From the NCBI RefSeq assembly GCF_006569205.1, contig NZ_VIGD01000002.1, positions 145,637 through 209,636 on the forward strand: a DNA stretch of 64,000 nt, read 5' to 3'. The DNA comes from Ureibacillus terrenus. Lineage in GTDB: Bacteria > Bacillota > Bacilli > Bacillales_A > Planococcaceae. Numbering within the stretch: the stretch's first letter is position 1; the number at the start of each line of letters is the position of its first letter. A program made the translations under genes and the position numbers. Of the stretch, positions 35,226 to 43,587 are shown one piece after another. A model generated the notes under the pieces. The model was given only the letters and a program-made list of their open reading frames with translations, did not search any database and was not told the origin of the DNA.

Positions 35226-35987
35226 TCATAGACTTTCAGCGTTTGCTGAAAATCCGTATTGGGCGGAAAGTTCCCTGCTGATGTCCATAATGTACCGGCT
35301 AGTCGGATGATCCGGGGAAGTCGGCACGGTTTCGGTGTAGCCGACGATGGTGATGGCGCCCAATAATTCTTGCTCATAATTTAAAATCGGGACGCTGAAG
35401 GAAGAAACATGGCTTACCAACGGCTCGATTTTCGATGCAAAATAACTTTTTCTGGCCGTTTCCAATTCTTTGTCGAGTTCTTTCAACTGTTCCTCATTCA
35501 ACTTGGCTCTTTCGGAATCCAGCCAATTCTTCACCAGTTCATTACGGAAAGATGCAAAAATGACGCCCGTCGATGAACCCAAGGGCAAGTTTGTCCCGAT
35601 TTGCGCACCGATGTTGATTCCATATAATGCATCCGAAATGTAGGAAACGAGGGGACCCCCTGCGGAAGGAACCGCAAGAAGAGCGGTAAGCCCCGTCTTT
35701 TTGCTGATTTTTTTCAAATATGGAATCACGGTTTCCACGATGGAAGATTGTCCTTTCGCAATGTTGCCCAATTGAATAAGTTTGTGTCCCAAAGAATAGG
35801 TATTATCAGGGTTGCGTTGAATCGCCCCGAATTCATGCAGGGTCGTCAAATATTTATACAAATTGCTTTTTGTCATTGATGTAATGTTTTGGATTTCCGT
35901 AAACTTTAACGGCTCTTTATGATTTGCGATGATTTCTAAAATATTCAAACCGATTTCCAGGGACTGGATCTTGTTTTCCTTTGACAT
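35226..35987 (-). CDS. IclR-family transcriptional regulator (copy 1)
   Basis: A 253-residue regulator with an N-terminal winged helix (KFTEIQNITSMTKSNLYKYLTTLHEFGAIQ) and the C-terminal IclR effector domain, which includes DALYGINIGAQIGTNLPLGSS and the conserved PLVSHVSSFSVPIL. IclR proteins respond to small organic, often aromatic, acids. It lies divergent from the FAD hydroxylase gene, separated by a promoter bearing a perfect AGAGAAC/GTTCTCT palindrome. It is clearly paralogous to the second IclR protein at 37.4-38.2 kb. GGAGGAA sets the ATG at 35987. Confidence 0.93.
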   Translation of the reverse strand: MSKENKIQSLEIGLNILEIIANHKEPLKFTEIQNITSMTKSNLYKYLTTLHEFGAIQRNPDNTYSLGHKLIQLGNIAKGQSSIVETVIPYLKKISKKTGLTALLAVPSAGGPLVSYISDALYGINIGAQIGTNLPLGSSTGVIFASFRNELVKNWLDSERAKLNEEQLKELDKELETARKSYFASKIEPLVSHVSSFSVPILNYEQELLGAITIVGYTETVPTSPDHPTSRYIMDISRELSAQYGFSANAESL

Positions 35988-36072
35988 GACATTCCTCCGA
36001 TAGACTATGATGTTCGATATTATAGCAAAGAATCGTTTAAGAAAGAAATTTTTGATTTTTTCGATGAAATTA

Positions 36073-36127
36073 TTGACACTTGGTTGTATTTTATTATAAA
36101 GTTTTCTTAAAGAGAACACAGTTCTCT
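36073..36127 (+). promoter_or_regulatory. Hydroxylase promoter with perfect palindromic operator
   Basis: TTGACA (36073-36078) and TATAAA (36095-36100) are 16 bases apart. Ten bases beyond, AGAGAAC-ACA-GTTCTCT (36111-36127) is a perfect palindrome of 7-base arms, placed at about +4 to +20. It is the best copy of the 17-bp element found at the other island promoters, and either IclR paralogue could bind it. Confidence 0.78.
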
Positions 36128-36169
36128 AAAAATGGACTCGTTAAATCGAACAAAGGGGTGGAATTTGTG

Positions 36170-37360
36170 ATGTCAAAAATCAGTGATGTGATTGTAGTAG
36201 GCGGCGGTATTGGGGGATTGGCCGCTGCTTTGGCCGCAAATGATGCGGGGAAATCTGTCGCCGTGTTTGAACAGGCGCCGGAATTCGGGGAAGTCGGGGC
36301 AGGTCTGCAATTGGCCCCAAACGCGCTGGAAGTGTTGGATCGGTTCGGAGTAAAAGAAGAAATATTGAAATACGCAGTATTGCCAAAACGATTGGTGCTG
36401 AAAGATATCTATTCAGCAAAAGAAGTGGCTTCTCTTGATCTGGGAGAAGGATTCCAAAAAGAATTCGGCCAGCCATACATCGTCATGCACCGTTCCGATT
36501 TGCACCGCGTATTGCTGGAGGCATGCCAGAAACGCGGCAACATTAAATTTTTCACAAATTCAAGAATTAAAACCGCGGAGCAGGAAAACGGTTCGGTTAC
36601 AATCATCACGGAGAAGGGCGACAGATATTCGGCGGATGCCGTCATCGGTGCGGATGGCGTAAAATCCAATCTCCGGAAATTGTTTGTGGACGATGAGCCG
36701 GTGAATTCCGAGTATGTGGCATACCGCGGAACGATTCCGATTGAAGAAGTAAAAGACCACGTAACATTGGACGATGTGATCATGTGGATCGGTCCTAATC
36801 TCCACTTGGTGCAATATCCGATCCGCCGCGGAGAACTTTTCAATCTGGTAGTCGTTTTCAAATCTTACGATACATCCAAGGAAGACTGGGGAACGCCGGA
36901 AGAATTGTTCCGCCGCTTCGAAGGGGCGCATCCGGACGCGCAATATTTATTGAAATTCATCAACCGTCAATTCAAATGGCAAATGTATGACCGGGAACCG
37001 ATCGACACTTGGTCAAAAGGCAATATCACATTGCTGGGCGATGCGGCCCATGCGATGCTGCAATATCTTGCGCAAGGCGGTGTACAAGCGCTTGAAGATG
37101 CCTGGTGCTTAAGGGAAAAACTGATCGAATGCGATACGTATGAAGAAGCTTTCAAAGAATATGAAAAAATCCGCGCTCCAAGGGCGGGAATGGTTCAACG
37201 GAGCGCCCGCAGATGGGGAGAAATCATCCATGCGGAAGATGAAGTGCTAAAAATGGTGCGGGATGCATTGTTTGAAAGACATAAACCGACGGATTACCAT
37301 GTGGTGGACTTCCTGTACGGCATCTTTAAGAAGGAGAAAGAAGTTTCCGGCGTCAATTAA
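36170..37360 (+). CDS. FAD-dependent aromatic hydroxylase, probable 3-hydroxybenzoate 6-hydroxylase
   Basis: A 396-residue single-component flavoprotein monooxygenase. The FAD-binding motif VVGGGIGGLAAALA is at residues 9-22, a second FAD/NADH block reads RSDLHRVLLEACQK with SADAVIGADGVKS, and the ribityl-binding motif GDAAHAM is at 290-296. The family includes salicylate 1-hydroxylase and 3-hydroxybenzoate 6-hydroxylase. Because the next enzyme in the cluster is gentisate dioxygenase, a product of 2,5-dihydroxybenzoate is expected, which favours the latter. AAAGGGGTGG precedes the ATG at 36170 (a GTG three bases earlier is also possible). It is divergent from iclR copy 1 and ends at a bidirectional terminator. 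Confidence 0.9.
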   Translation: MSKISDVIVVGGGIGGLAAALAANDAGKSVAVFEQAPEFGEVGAGLQLAPNALEVLDRFGVKEEILKYAVLPKRLVLKDIYSAKEVASLDLGEGFQKEFGQPYIVMHRSDLHRVLLEACQKRGNIKFFTNSRIKTAEQENGSVTIITEKGDRYSADAVIGADGVKSNLRKLFVDDEPVNSEYVAYRGTIPIEEVKDHVTLDDVIMWIGPNLHLVQYPIRRGELFNLVVVFKSYDTSKEDWGTPEELFRRFEGAHPDAQYLLKFINRQFKWQMYDREPIDTWSKGNITLLGDAAHAMLQYLAQGGVQALEDAWCLREKLIECDTYEEAFKEYEKIRAPRAGMVQRSARRWGEIIHAEDEVLKMVRDALFERHKPTDYHVVDFLYGIFKKEKEVSGVN

Positions 37361-37385
37361 TCTATGAAAACAAAAATAAGAAATG

Positions 37386-37421
37386 AAAAATGCGTTAGTC
37401 GCACTGCGCTAACGCATTTTT
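37386..37421. terminator. Bidirectional terminator between hydroxylase and second iclR
   Basis: Thirteen-base arms (37386-37398 and 37409-37421, core TGCGTTAG/CTAACGCA) with A and T runs on both sides. Confidence 0.9.
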
Positions 37422-37428
37422 TCGCACT

Positions 37429-38181
37429 TTATTCCCGGTAGCCGTATATTCTGGACATTTCTTTGCAGATGTCGATGACTTTCTGGATCGTTTCATCTTG
37501 CGGATCGGTCGGGATGTTTTCGGTGAATCCGATGACGGCGACGGCAGCGATGATTTCATTTTGATAGTTTAAAATCGGCACGCCAAAGGAAGAAACATGG
37601 TTGACAAGCGGTTCTTTGGCAAAGGCCACATGGGAGCGGCGGATTTCCTCCAGCTCCTTCTGAAACTGCTCTGTTGAAAAATTCGGAATCTTTTCTTGTT
37701 CCTGTTTGATCCATTGGGCCACTTCCCTGCTGTTTGCGTAGGCGGCAAACACCTTTCCTGCCGACGACATGAGCGGCAATTTTGTGCCGATTTGGGCTCC
37801 TATGTTGATGCCGTAATTGGTATTCCAAATGTTTGTGATGACCGGGCAATCGTTCAGCCAGACGGAAAGGGAAGTGGACATTTGGGTAATGTTGCTGATT
37901 TCTTTAAAATACGGCGACAATTTGTTTATCATATCATGATTTCTCATGGCCGCGTTCCCGTATTCCAGGAGTTTGTAGCCAAGGGAATAGGAACCTTGGC
38001 GATCGCGGTACAACAGGTCGAGCTGTGTCAATGTATTTAAATATTTATAAAGATTGCTTTTTGAAATTCCCGTCTTTTGCTGAAGTTCCGTAAATTTGAC
38101 CGGAACATCGCTTTGCGCTACGACATCAAGGATTTTGATTCCCTGGCTCAGTGAACCGATCGTTGAAGAAGATTTTGTCAT
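37429..38181 (-). CDS. IclR-family transcriptional regulator (copy 2)
   Basis: A 250-residue IclR protein with winged helix KFTELQQKTGISKSNLYKYL and effector domain containing TNYGINIGAQIGTKLPLMSS and EPLVNHVSSFGVPILNYQN. It is a close paralogue of copy 1 and faces the DinB-family gene across a 127-base shared promoter region that includes a fourth copy of the island palindrome. AAAGGA sets the ATG at 38181. Having two paralogues in one cluster suggests they answer different ligands, for example hydroxybenzoate and gentisate, or act as repressor and activator; the sequence cannot decide. Confidence 0.93.
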   Translation of the reverse strand: MTKSSSTIGSLSQGIKILDVVAQSDVPVKFTELQQKTGISKSNLYKYLNTLTQLDLLYRDRQGSYSLGYKLLEYGNAAMRNHDMINKLSPYFKEISNITQMSTSLSVWLNDCPVITNIWNTNYGINIGAQIGTKLPLMSSAGKVFAAYANSREVAQWIKQEQEKIPNFSTEQFQKELEEIRRSHVAFAKEPLVNHVSSFGVPILNYQNEIIAAVAVIGFTENIPTDPQDETIQKVIDICKEMSRIYGYRE

Positions 38182-38266
38182 AGAGATATTCCTTTCTGAT
38201 ATAAGATGAAACATTTGCATATTTCCGATTAATAGTTTAATATATTGTGCTAAGAATTATCAACAT

Positions 38267-38283
38267 AATGAATTTTATTCTCT
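38267..38283 (+). promoter_or_regulatory. Fourth copy of the IclR-type operator, upstream of the DinB-family gene
   Basis: AATGAATTTTATTCTCT keeps the GAAT-N3-ATTC core of the palindrome and ends 25 bases before the start codon. A minus-strand promoter for iclR copy 2 (TTGATA, 18 bases, TAAACT) lies just beside it, so the site may serve both directions. No clear plus-strand -35/-10 pair is visible. Confidence 0.5.
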
Positions 38284-38308
38284 ATTTTGATAAAAAGGGG
38301 AGTAGGGT

Positions 38309-38803
38309 ATGACTGTTCACGTTTTAGATGACAAAATCACGTCTTTCAAAAACAGCATCGATCGAATCGTTGATGTGCTGCAAAACACCGATGAAGAAAA
38401 ATTGTATATTCAGCCTTCGGAAAAAGAGTGGTCTGCTATGCAAATTGTATCACATGTACTGGAAGCGGTGGATTTCTGGGTGGCAGATCTGGAAGCTTTA
38501 CTAATTGTACCAGGGGCGAAATGGGGGCGCAATCATGAGCACGTCCGCCGTTTGGCAGCGGTGAGCGACACGGTTGTATCGCAATTGAAAAGGGAAGAAG
38601 CGATTGAAAAACTGAAAAAACTTGTTCCGAAAGTAGAGCAGGCTTTATCCAAAGTGAAGGAAGAGGATTTGGAAAAAACGGCGCCGAGCTACAACCCGAA
38701 TTTTGATGGCAAACCGCTGTCTTTTCTGATCGACCACTTGATTGTCGGGCATGTGGAAAGCCATTATGGACAACTTGTCCGTCACCTTGAAAAAGTGAAA
38801 TAA
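38309..38803 (+). CDS. DinB/YfiT-fold metalloenzyme, candidate maleylpyruvate isomerase
   Basis: A 164-residue four-helix-bundle protein of the DinB superfamily. The metal triad fits H49 (QIVSHVLEAVDFW) and H148/H152 (VGHVESHYGQL). Family knowledge: DinB-fold enzymes include thiol-dependent transferases and the mycothiol-dependent maleylpyruvate isomerase of actinobacteria; Bacillales use bacillithiol instead. The gentisate genes in this island lack any other isomerase, and this gene shares their palindrome. I therefore infer that it isomerises maleylpyruvate to fumarylpyruvate with bacillithiol. A general bacillithiol transferase of stress response is the alternative. GGGGAG precedes the ATG, and a strong terminator ends the unit. 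Confidence 0.85.
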   Translation: MTVHVLDDKITSFKNSIDRIVDVLQNTDEEKLYIQPSEKEWSAMQIVSHVLEAVDFWVADLEALLIVPGAKWGRNHEHVRRLAAVSDTVVSQLKREEAIEKLKKLVPKVEQALSKVKEEDLEKTAPSYNPNFDGKPLSFLIDHLIVGHVESHYGQLVRHLEKVK

Positions 38804-38812
38804 AGGAACAAG

Positions 38813-38848
38813 AAAAAGATCGTTTCGATGGCGGAACGATCTTTTTTT
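38813..38848 (+). terminator. Intrinsic terminator after the DinB-family gene
   Basis: Twelve-base arms AAAAAGATCGTT (38813-38824) and AACGATCTTTTT (38835-38846) with a ten-base loop and a T-run. It marks the right edge of the aromatic-acid island. Confidence 0.92.
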
Positions 38849-38927
38849 GGCGCAATTTCGAAGCTTCCTTCCATGAAAAATTTGTTATGATAGTTATTGC
38901 ACGAATGGAAATTGAAGGTGATAGGAT

Positions 38928-39410
38928 TTGGCGAAAAAGAAAGCGGCAAAGACGAATGCCATCCGGTTGTTGGAGCAGCGGAATATGCCATTTCAGGCCA
39001 TCGCTTACGAGACGGAAGGGGCCATCGACGGCGTATCGGTTGCCAAGAAAATCGGGCATCCCGCGGATCATGTTTACAAAACCCTAGTCACGACGGCGGG
39101 GGCCGGGAAAACGTATGTGTTTGTCATTCCGGTGGAGAAGGAGCTGGATTTGAAGGCAGCCGCCAGAGCCGCGGGGGAAAAGAAAGTGGAGATGCTTCCA
39201 TTGAAAGATTTGTTTGCGGCAACGGGGTATGTGCGCGGCGGGTGTTCGCCGGTCGGCATGAAGAAGCAGTTTCCGACGTTCATTGATGAATCGGCAAAAG
39301 ATTTGGATTATATAATCGTTAGCGGCGGCAAAATTGGCATCCAGATTCGATTGGCCCCGGCGGATTTGGCAGAGGCGGCCAATGCGGAGTTTGCGCCTGT
39401 CGCGAAATGA
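38928..39410 (+). CDS. ybaK: YbaK/EbsC-family aminoacyl-tRNA deacylase
   Basis: A 160-residue protein of the YbaK/EbsC editing family. Family knowledge: it hydrolyses wrongly charged Cys-tRNA(Pro) in trans, protecting translation accuracy. Visible blocks are HPADHVYKTLV (with the key lysine), FVIPVEKELDLKAAA, and the G-rich loop YVRGGCSPVGMKKQFP. Size and motifs are standard. The start is a TTG at 38928 behind AAGGTG. It is not obviously linked to its neighbours. Confidence 0.9.
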   Translation: MAKKKAAKTNAIRLLEQRNMPFQAIAYETEGAIDGVSVAKKIGHPADHVYKTLVTTAGAGKTYVFVIPVEKELDLKAAARAAGEKKVEMLPLKDLFAATGYVRGGCSPVGMKKQFPTFIDESAKDLDYIIVSGGKIGIQIRLAPADLAEAANAEFAPVAK

Positions 39411-39617
39411 ACGGTTTGTTGTCCGGTATCTGCTGCGGTTTAACACCGGAATGTGTCTCTTTTCGACGGAAGTTACCGTTGTCCGGCGTTTCCGGGATAA
39501 AGGAAGGCCGATGCCGGCCCGATTTTTTGGGGTGAAAGAAGAGAAGGAGGAACGGCAGAAGAGGTTTTGCTGTTTGACACTCGCATTTGATATGGATGGA
39601 AAGAAGGCGTATCGGAG

Positions 39618-40283
39618 ATGAGAAGAATATATGCTTGGCGGTGGGGCTTTTATCTGGCCGGGTTATGCATCATGTCATTGGGGATCACGATGGTGATCAA
39701 GGGGGAAAAAATTGGAGTCAATGCATGGGACGTGTTACATATTGCGTTATATAAAACCATCGGCTTGTCGATTGGTTCATGGGTGATTATTACGGGACTT
39801 GTCATCGTGGCTTTTACTTCCCTGATGTACAAAAGTTTTCCGAAAATCGGCACTTGGTTGAACATGCTGCTGACGGGGGGGTTCATCGACTTTTTTTATT
39901 GGCTGTTGCCCGATGCGGATACTTTTCTCTTTCAGCTCCTGTATTTTCTGGCAGGCATTTTTGTTTTAAGCTTCGGCACGGGCATGTATATATCCCCGAA
40001 CCTGGGATCCGGCCCGAGAGACGGGCTGATGATGTGGATCGTGGAAAAACTGGGCGGAAGCATCAAAGTGGCGCGGATATCCATCGAATTGACCGTTGCC
40101 TTGATCGGCTGGCTGTTAGGCGGGCCTTTTGGCGTGGGGACGATTCTGATTGCGGTGGGATCCGGCTATATTGTGCAATTTGCCTTGCCGTATTGCCAAA
40201 AGTTATTGCTGAAATGCATCGGCGAAGAGGCGCTGGAAGGGGAAAAGCCATTTATTCCGGTGATAGGAAGAGAGACGGATTAA
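39618..40283 (+). CDS. YczE/YyaS/YitT-family membrane protein
   Basis: A 221-residue protein with about five membrane helices. The signatures GEKIGVNAWDVLHIALY and LGSGPRDGLMMWIVEK match the YczE/YyaS/YitT membrane family, which has no firmly established function. The N-terminus RRIYAWRWGFYLAGLCIMSLGI fits a first helix close to the start. The ATG at 39618 follows AAGAAGG by ten bases. The 207 bases before it hold no further gene. Confidence 0.82.
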   Translation: MRRIYAWRWGFYLAGLCIMSLGITMVIKGEKIGVNAWDVLHIALYKTIGLSIGSWVIITGLVIVAFTSLMYKSFPKIGTWLNMLLTGGFIDFFYWLLPDADTFLFQLLYFLAGIFVLSFGTGMYISPNLGSGPRDGLMMWIVEKLGGSIKVARISIELTVALIGWLLGGPFGVGTILIAVGSGYIVQFALPYCQKLLLKCIGEEALEGEKPFIPVIGRETD

Positions 40284-40324
40284 AACAAGCGCAAATGGAA
40301 AGAGCCTTCCATTTGCGCTTGTTT
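40283..40324 (+). terminator. Hairpin terminator overlapping the stop of the YczE-type gene
   Basis: Perfect 18-base arms (40283-40300 and 40307-40324) with a six-base loop AGAGCC; the T-run is only part of the arm (TTGTTTATTT). The following spacer to 40508 shows nothing I can assign. Confidence 0.8.
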
Positions 40325-40508
40325 ATTTGAGAAGTGTTTGCCGATACGGCGCATGAAATTAATAGATATTTTAATCGATGCATAAGTATGTTGATGACAA
40401 ACACGGCTCATGAAATTTGATGCAGCGTACCTGGATGTCCGCTTCTTCATGAAGGCCTGTTGCGGATATAACTAAGCGGATTCCGCAAATCCGCAGACCA
40501 TCTTATGC

Positions 40509-41009
40509 CTACACTTTTTTTCCGACAATCACCAAATCCCGCTTGATGCCATCCAGTTTTGCCACTTCCGGCAAGAGCCCCCATTTTTCAAATCCGAAAT
40601 CAAAAAACAGACGAAGGCTCGGTTCATTATGTGCAAAGATGAAGCCCAGAAGCGTTTCGATTCCCAATTTCGGGCATTCCCCGATGACCTTGCCCAAAAT
40701 CTTCTTGCCAAGTCCTTTTCCCCGGAAGTTTTCATGGAGGTAAATGCTGATTTCCGCGGTTGCATCATAGGCTGGCCGGCCGTAGAAGGATTGGAGGCTT
40801 ACCCAGCCGCAAATGGTTCCGTCATATTCGGCCACCCATAAAGGCCTTTTTTCCGGAGTGTGTTCATGAAACCAGTCCAACCGGTCTTCCACCGTGACCG
40901 GTTCGGTATCCGCAGTGACCATTCTGCTTGGAATGGTTGAATTGTAGATTTCCACAATGGTCGGCAAATCTCCAAGGATTGCAATCCGAAAAACGATATC
41001 GTTTGTCAT
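40509..41009 (-). CDS. GNAT-family N-acetyltransferase (phosphinothricin acetyltransferase-like)
   Basis: A 166-residue GNAT acetyltransferase. The acetyl-CoA-binding signature is HENFRGKGLGKKILGKVI, preceded by ATAEISIYL and followed by GFIFAHNEPSLRLFFDFGFEKWG. The N-terminal EIYNSTIPSRMVTADTEPVT and DRLDWFHEH are typical of the PAT/YwnH branch, which acetylates phosphinothricin, methionine sulfoximine or similar amino-acid analogues. The real substrate is unknown. ATG 41009 is set by AAAGG nine bases upstream. Confidence 0.88.
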   Translation of the reverse strand: MTNDIVFRIAILGDLPTIVEIYNSTIPSRMVTADTEPVTVEDRLDWFHEHTPEKRPLWVAEYDGTICGWVSLQSFYGRPAYDATAEISIYLHENFRGKGLGKKILGKVIGECPKLGIETLLGFIFAHNEPSLRLFFDFGFEKWGLLPEVAKLDGIKRDLVIVGKKV

Positions 41010-41233
41010 CTTAACCATCCTTTTAAATTCATATGTACAGAATTGATGAATTCATACTACCACTCTTTTGTTCCAGTATAAAATAAAAAATGCTCCGAAA
41101 GGGCTTGTTTATTTTAGGAACCATTGCAAGGGGGCGGCTGCCGTTTAATGTCGCAGAAATCATGAAATATTCGATGAAGAATCCGAAGCTTGCGTCATAT
41201 ATTGTTTCGAGGACCCAATCAGGAGGTGCAACA

Positions 41234-42421
41234 TTGGCAAAAGCTTTGGATTCTTTTTTGGAAGAAAACTTGCAGCAACTCAAAAGCCAAGGATTGTATA
41301 ACGAGATTGATGTCATCGAAGGGGCGAATGGCCCTGTCATCGAAATCGACGGGAGACGGTTGATCAATTTATCTTCCAACAATTATTTGGGATTGGCAAC
41401 GAACGGGCAATTGAAGGAAGCGGCCAAATGCGCCATTGACCGGTACGGGGTAGGAGCGGGGGCGGTCCGCACCATCAACGGGACCCTCGATCTGCATCAA
41501 AAGCTGGAAGAAAAAATTGCGGAGTTTAAAGGCACGGAAGCGGCCATCAGCTACCAGTCCGGATTCAACTGCAATATGGCCGCCATTTCCGCGGTGATGG
41601 ATAAGGACGACTGCATATTGTCGGACCAGCTGAACCACGCTTCCATCATCGACGGTTGCCGATTATCAAAAGCGAAAATCGTCGCATATGCCCATTCCGA
41701 TATGGATGACTTGCGCAGAAAGGCAAAAGAAACGGCGGAGTCGGGGCGCTACCGGAAAATCATGGTCATTACCGATGGCGTGTTTTCCATGGACGGGGAT
41801 TTGGCGAAGCTGCCGGAGATTGTGGAAATTGCAAGGGAATTTGATTTGATCACTTATGTGGATGATGCCCACGGTTCAGGGGTCACCGGCAATGGAAGGG
41901 GGACGGTAAAGCATTTCGGGCTGGAAAAAGACATCGATTTTCAGATTGGAACATTGTCGAAAGCGATCGGCGTTGTCGGCGGGTATGTGGCAGGGAAGAA
42001 GAAGTTGATCGACTGGCTGAAAGTGCGTTCACGTCCGTTTTTATTTTCAACGGCCGTACCTCCCGGGGACGTGGCGGCGACCATTGCGGCGATTGATTTG
42101 TTGATGCGGTCGGAAGAATTGACAAGGAGATTGTGGGAAAACGGAAATTACTTCAAAGAAGGGCTGAAAAAGCTCGGGTTTGTTACCGGCAATTCGGAAA
42201 CACCGATTACCCCGTGCATCATCGGGGATGAAAAATTGACCCAGCAGTTTTCCAAGAGGCTTATCGAAGAAGGCGTTTATGCGAAAGCGATTGTCTATCC
42301 GACCGTGCCAAAAGGGACAGGGCGCGTCCGCAACATGCCGACCGCCGGCCATACAAAAGAAATGCTGGATGAGGCCCTTGCCGTTTATGAAAAAGTAGGG
42401 CGGGAGCTCGGAGTTATTTAA
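41234..42421 (+). CDS. kbl: Glycine C-acetyltransferase (2-amino-3-ketobutyrate CoA ligase)
   Basis: A 395-residue PLP enzyme of the alpha-oxoamine synthase family. It cleaves 2-amino-3-oxobutyrate with CoA to glycine and acetyl-CoA in threonine breakdown. The PLP lysine is in [44 protein letters not shown] and [10 protein letters not shown] are the conserved pocket segments. The TTG start at 41234 follows a perfect AGGAGGTG, although the frame is open for 48 codons upstream. Threonine dehydrogenase (tdh), its usual partner, is not in the window. An 8-amino-7-oxononanoate synthase role is less likely because the sequence follows Bacillus Kbl closely. Confidence 0.93.
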   Translation: MAKALDSFLEENLQQLKSQGLYNEIDVIEGANGPVIEIDGRRLINLSSNNYLGLATNGQLKEAAKCAIDRYGVGAGAVRTINGTLDLHQKLEEKIAEFKGTEAAISYQSGFNCNMAAISAVMDKDDCILSDQLNHASIIDGCRLSKAKIVAYAHSDMDDLRRKAKETAESGRYRKIMVITDGVFSMDGDLAKLPEIVEIAREFDLITYVDDAHGSGVTGNGRGTVKHFGLEKDIDFQIGTLSKAIGVVGGYVAGKKKLIDWLKVRSRPFLFSTAVPPGDVAATIAAIDLLMRSEELTRRLWENGNYFKEGLKKLGFVTGNSETPITPCIIGDEKLTQQFSKRLIEEGVYAKAIVYPTVPKGTGRVRNMPTAGHTKEMLDEALAVYEKVGRELGVI

Positions 42422-42433
42422 TGTTCTGTTTCA

Positions 42434-42447
42434 GGTGCCAGGCACTT
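42434..42447. repeat. Second copy of the GGTGCCAGGCACTT element
   Basis: Identical over 14 bases to the arm at 10151-10164, in the 45-base gap between kbl and the next gene. Here it has no partner arm, so it is not a terminator. Confidence 0.6.
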
Positions 42448-42466
42448 CAAAAGAAAGGATGATCCA

Positions 42467-43534
42467 TTGAAAGGTTCGATTACGAAGTTTTTTGGGCAGG
42501 CGTTGACGGGGCAAGGGTTGAAGGATCTTTATCAGGAAATCGCGAAAGAGGCGGAGGAAGTCTATTTTTTAAAGGGAATTTTCGGTTTCAACGCTTCCAA
42601 TTTATTGAAGGAAATCGGCTATTTTTATGTGAACAGGGGTTTCGATATCGAATTTTTCTACGATCCCCTTTTTGAAAATACCGTCCAGGCGACTTTCGTA
42701 AAAGGCATCGGCATCTTGTTTCTCCAAAGTTCCAAACCTTCCATTGAACCGACGCGACTTGGCACCCGCGATCATGTCATTTCCTTCTATGACTGTTTAG
42801 ATAAGGGGATTCTGAAAAAACATGGCCAACGTCTAAAACAGCTTTCGGAAGAAGCGGAAGAATGGCATCATCAATTGTTTGATGCGCTCCGTTCCGCCAT
42901 CGAAATCCATGACGAGTGGGAAAGGCAGACACGGAAACATATGGACTGGAAAGCGCTGGAGGAACATCAGGAGGAGCTTCTTGACCAGATTTTTGACGGC
43001 ATGCTGCTCAATAAAACAGGGACGCTGACCCATCGTTTATTTGGAACGCTGACACCGGTTGGGGCAAGAGATTTTCTGCAAAATATCACCCGCAATTTGG
43101 AAAGAAGGTATTTTATTAAAGGATTGCCGGGCACTGGAAAATCGACCATGCTGAAAAAATTGGCGCAGGAGGCATTGAAAAGGGGATTTGATGTACAACA
43201 GGTGTGGTGCGGCCTGGATGCCAGATCCATCGATATGGTCATTTTGCCGGAGCTGAAGTTTTGCATTTTCGACAGCACAGCCCCCCATGAATATTTCCCA
43301 GCGGAAGGAAGGGTGGGGGATCAGATTGTTGACATTGCCAAACATTGTCCATTAACGAAAGAGACGGAAGAGAAGATTCAAGAAATCGAAAAAGAGTACA
43401 GGGGAGCGATTCTCCATGCAACCAACTACGCCAAGCTGTATGCGGAAGCGGAAAAAGAGATCCGCGGGATTGTCGACCTGGCAACGGATGTTTCCAAATG
43501 GAAAAAGCAATCGGCCCGTTTGTTTGGAAAGTGA
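42467..43534 (+). CDS. PRK06851-type P-loop ATPase with duplicated halves
   Basis: A 355-residue cytoplasmic protein of the PRK06851 type, function unknown. The C-terminal half has a good Walker A, KGLPGTGKSTMLKKL (about residues 224-238), then KRGFDVQQVWCGLD and LKFCIFDSTAP. The N-terminal half repeats the same pattern, LKGIFGFNASNLLKEIGYFY then NRGFDIEFFYDPL and GILFLQSSKP, so it is an internal duplication whose first Walker A has lost its lysine. The TTG start at 42467 follows AAAGGATG. It comes 45 bases after kbl and may be cotranscribed with it. Confidence 0.8.
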   Translation: MKGSITKFFGQALTGQGLKDLYQEIAKEAEEVYFLKGIFGFNASNLLKEIGYFYVNRGFDIEFFYDPLFENTVQATFVKGIGILFLQSSKPSIEPTRLGTRDHVISFYDCLDKGILKKHGQRLKQLSEEAEEWHHQLFDALRSAIEIHDEWERQTRKHMDWKALEEHQEELLDQIFDGMLLNKTGTLTHRLFGTLTPVGARDFLQNITRNLERRYFIKGLPGTGKSTMLKKLAQEALKRGFDVQQVWCGLDARSIDMVILPELKFCIFDSTAPHEYFPAEGRVGDQIVDIAKHCPLTKETEEKIQEIEKEYRGAILHATNYAKLYAEAEKEIRGIVDLATDVSKWKKQSARLFGK

Positions 43535-43587
43535 TGAATCACCGAATTGATGCAATAAACTGAATCTTATTGAAACCGTTTATAAAT

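Noticed and set aside
41090..41233. 48-codon N-terminal extension of Kbl
   Set aside because: The AGGAGGTG at 41221-41228 and the length of Bacillus Kbl proteins place the start at the TTG at 41234.
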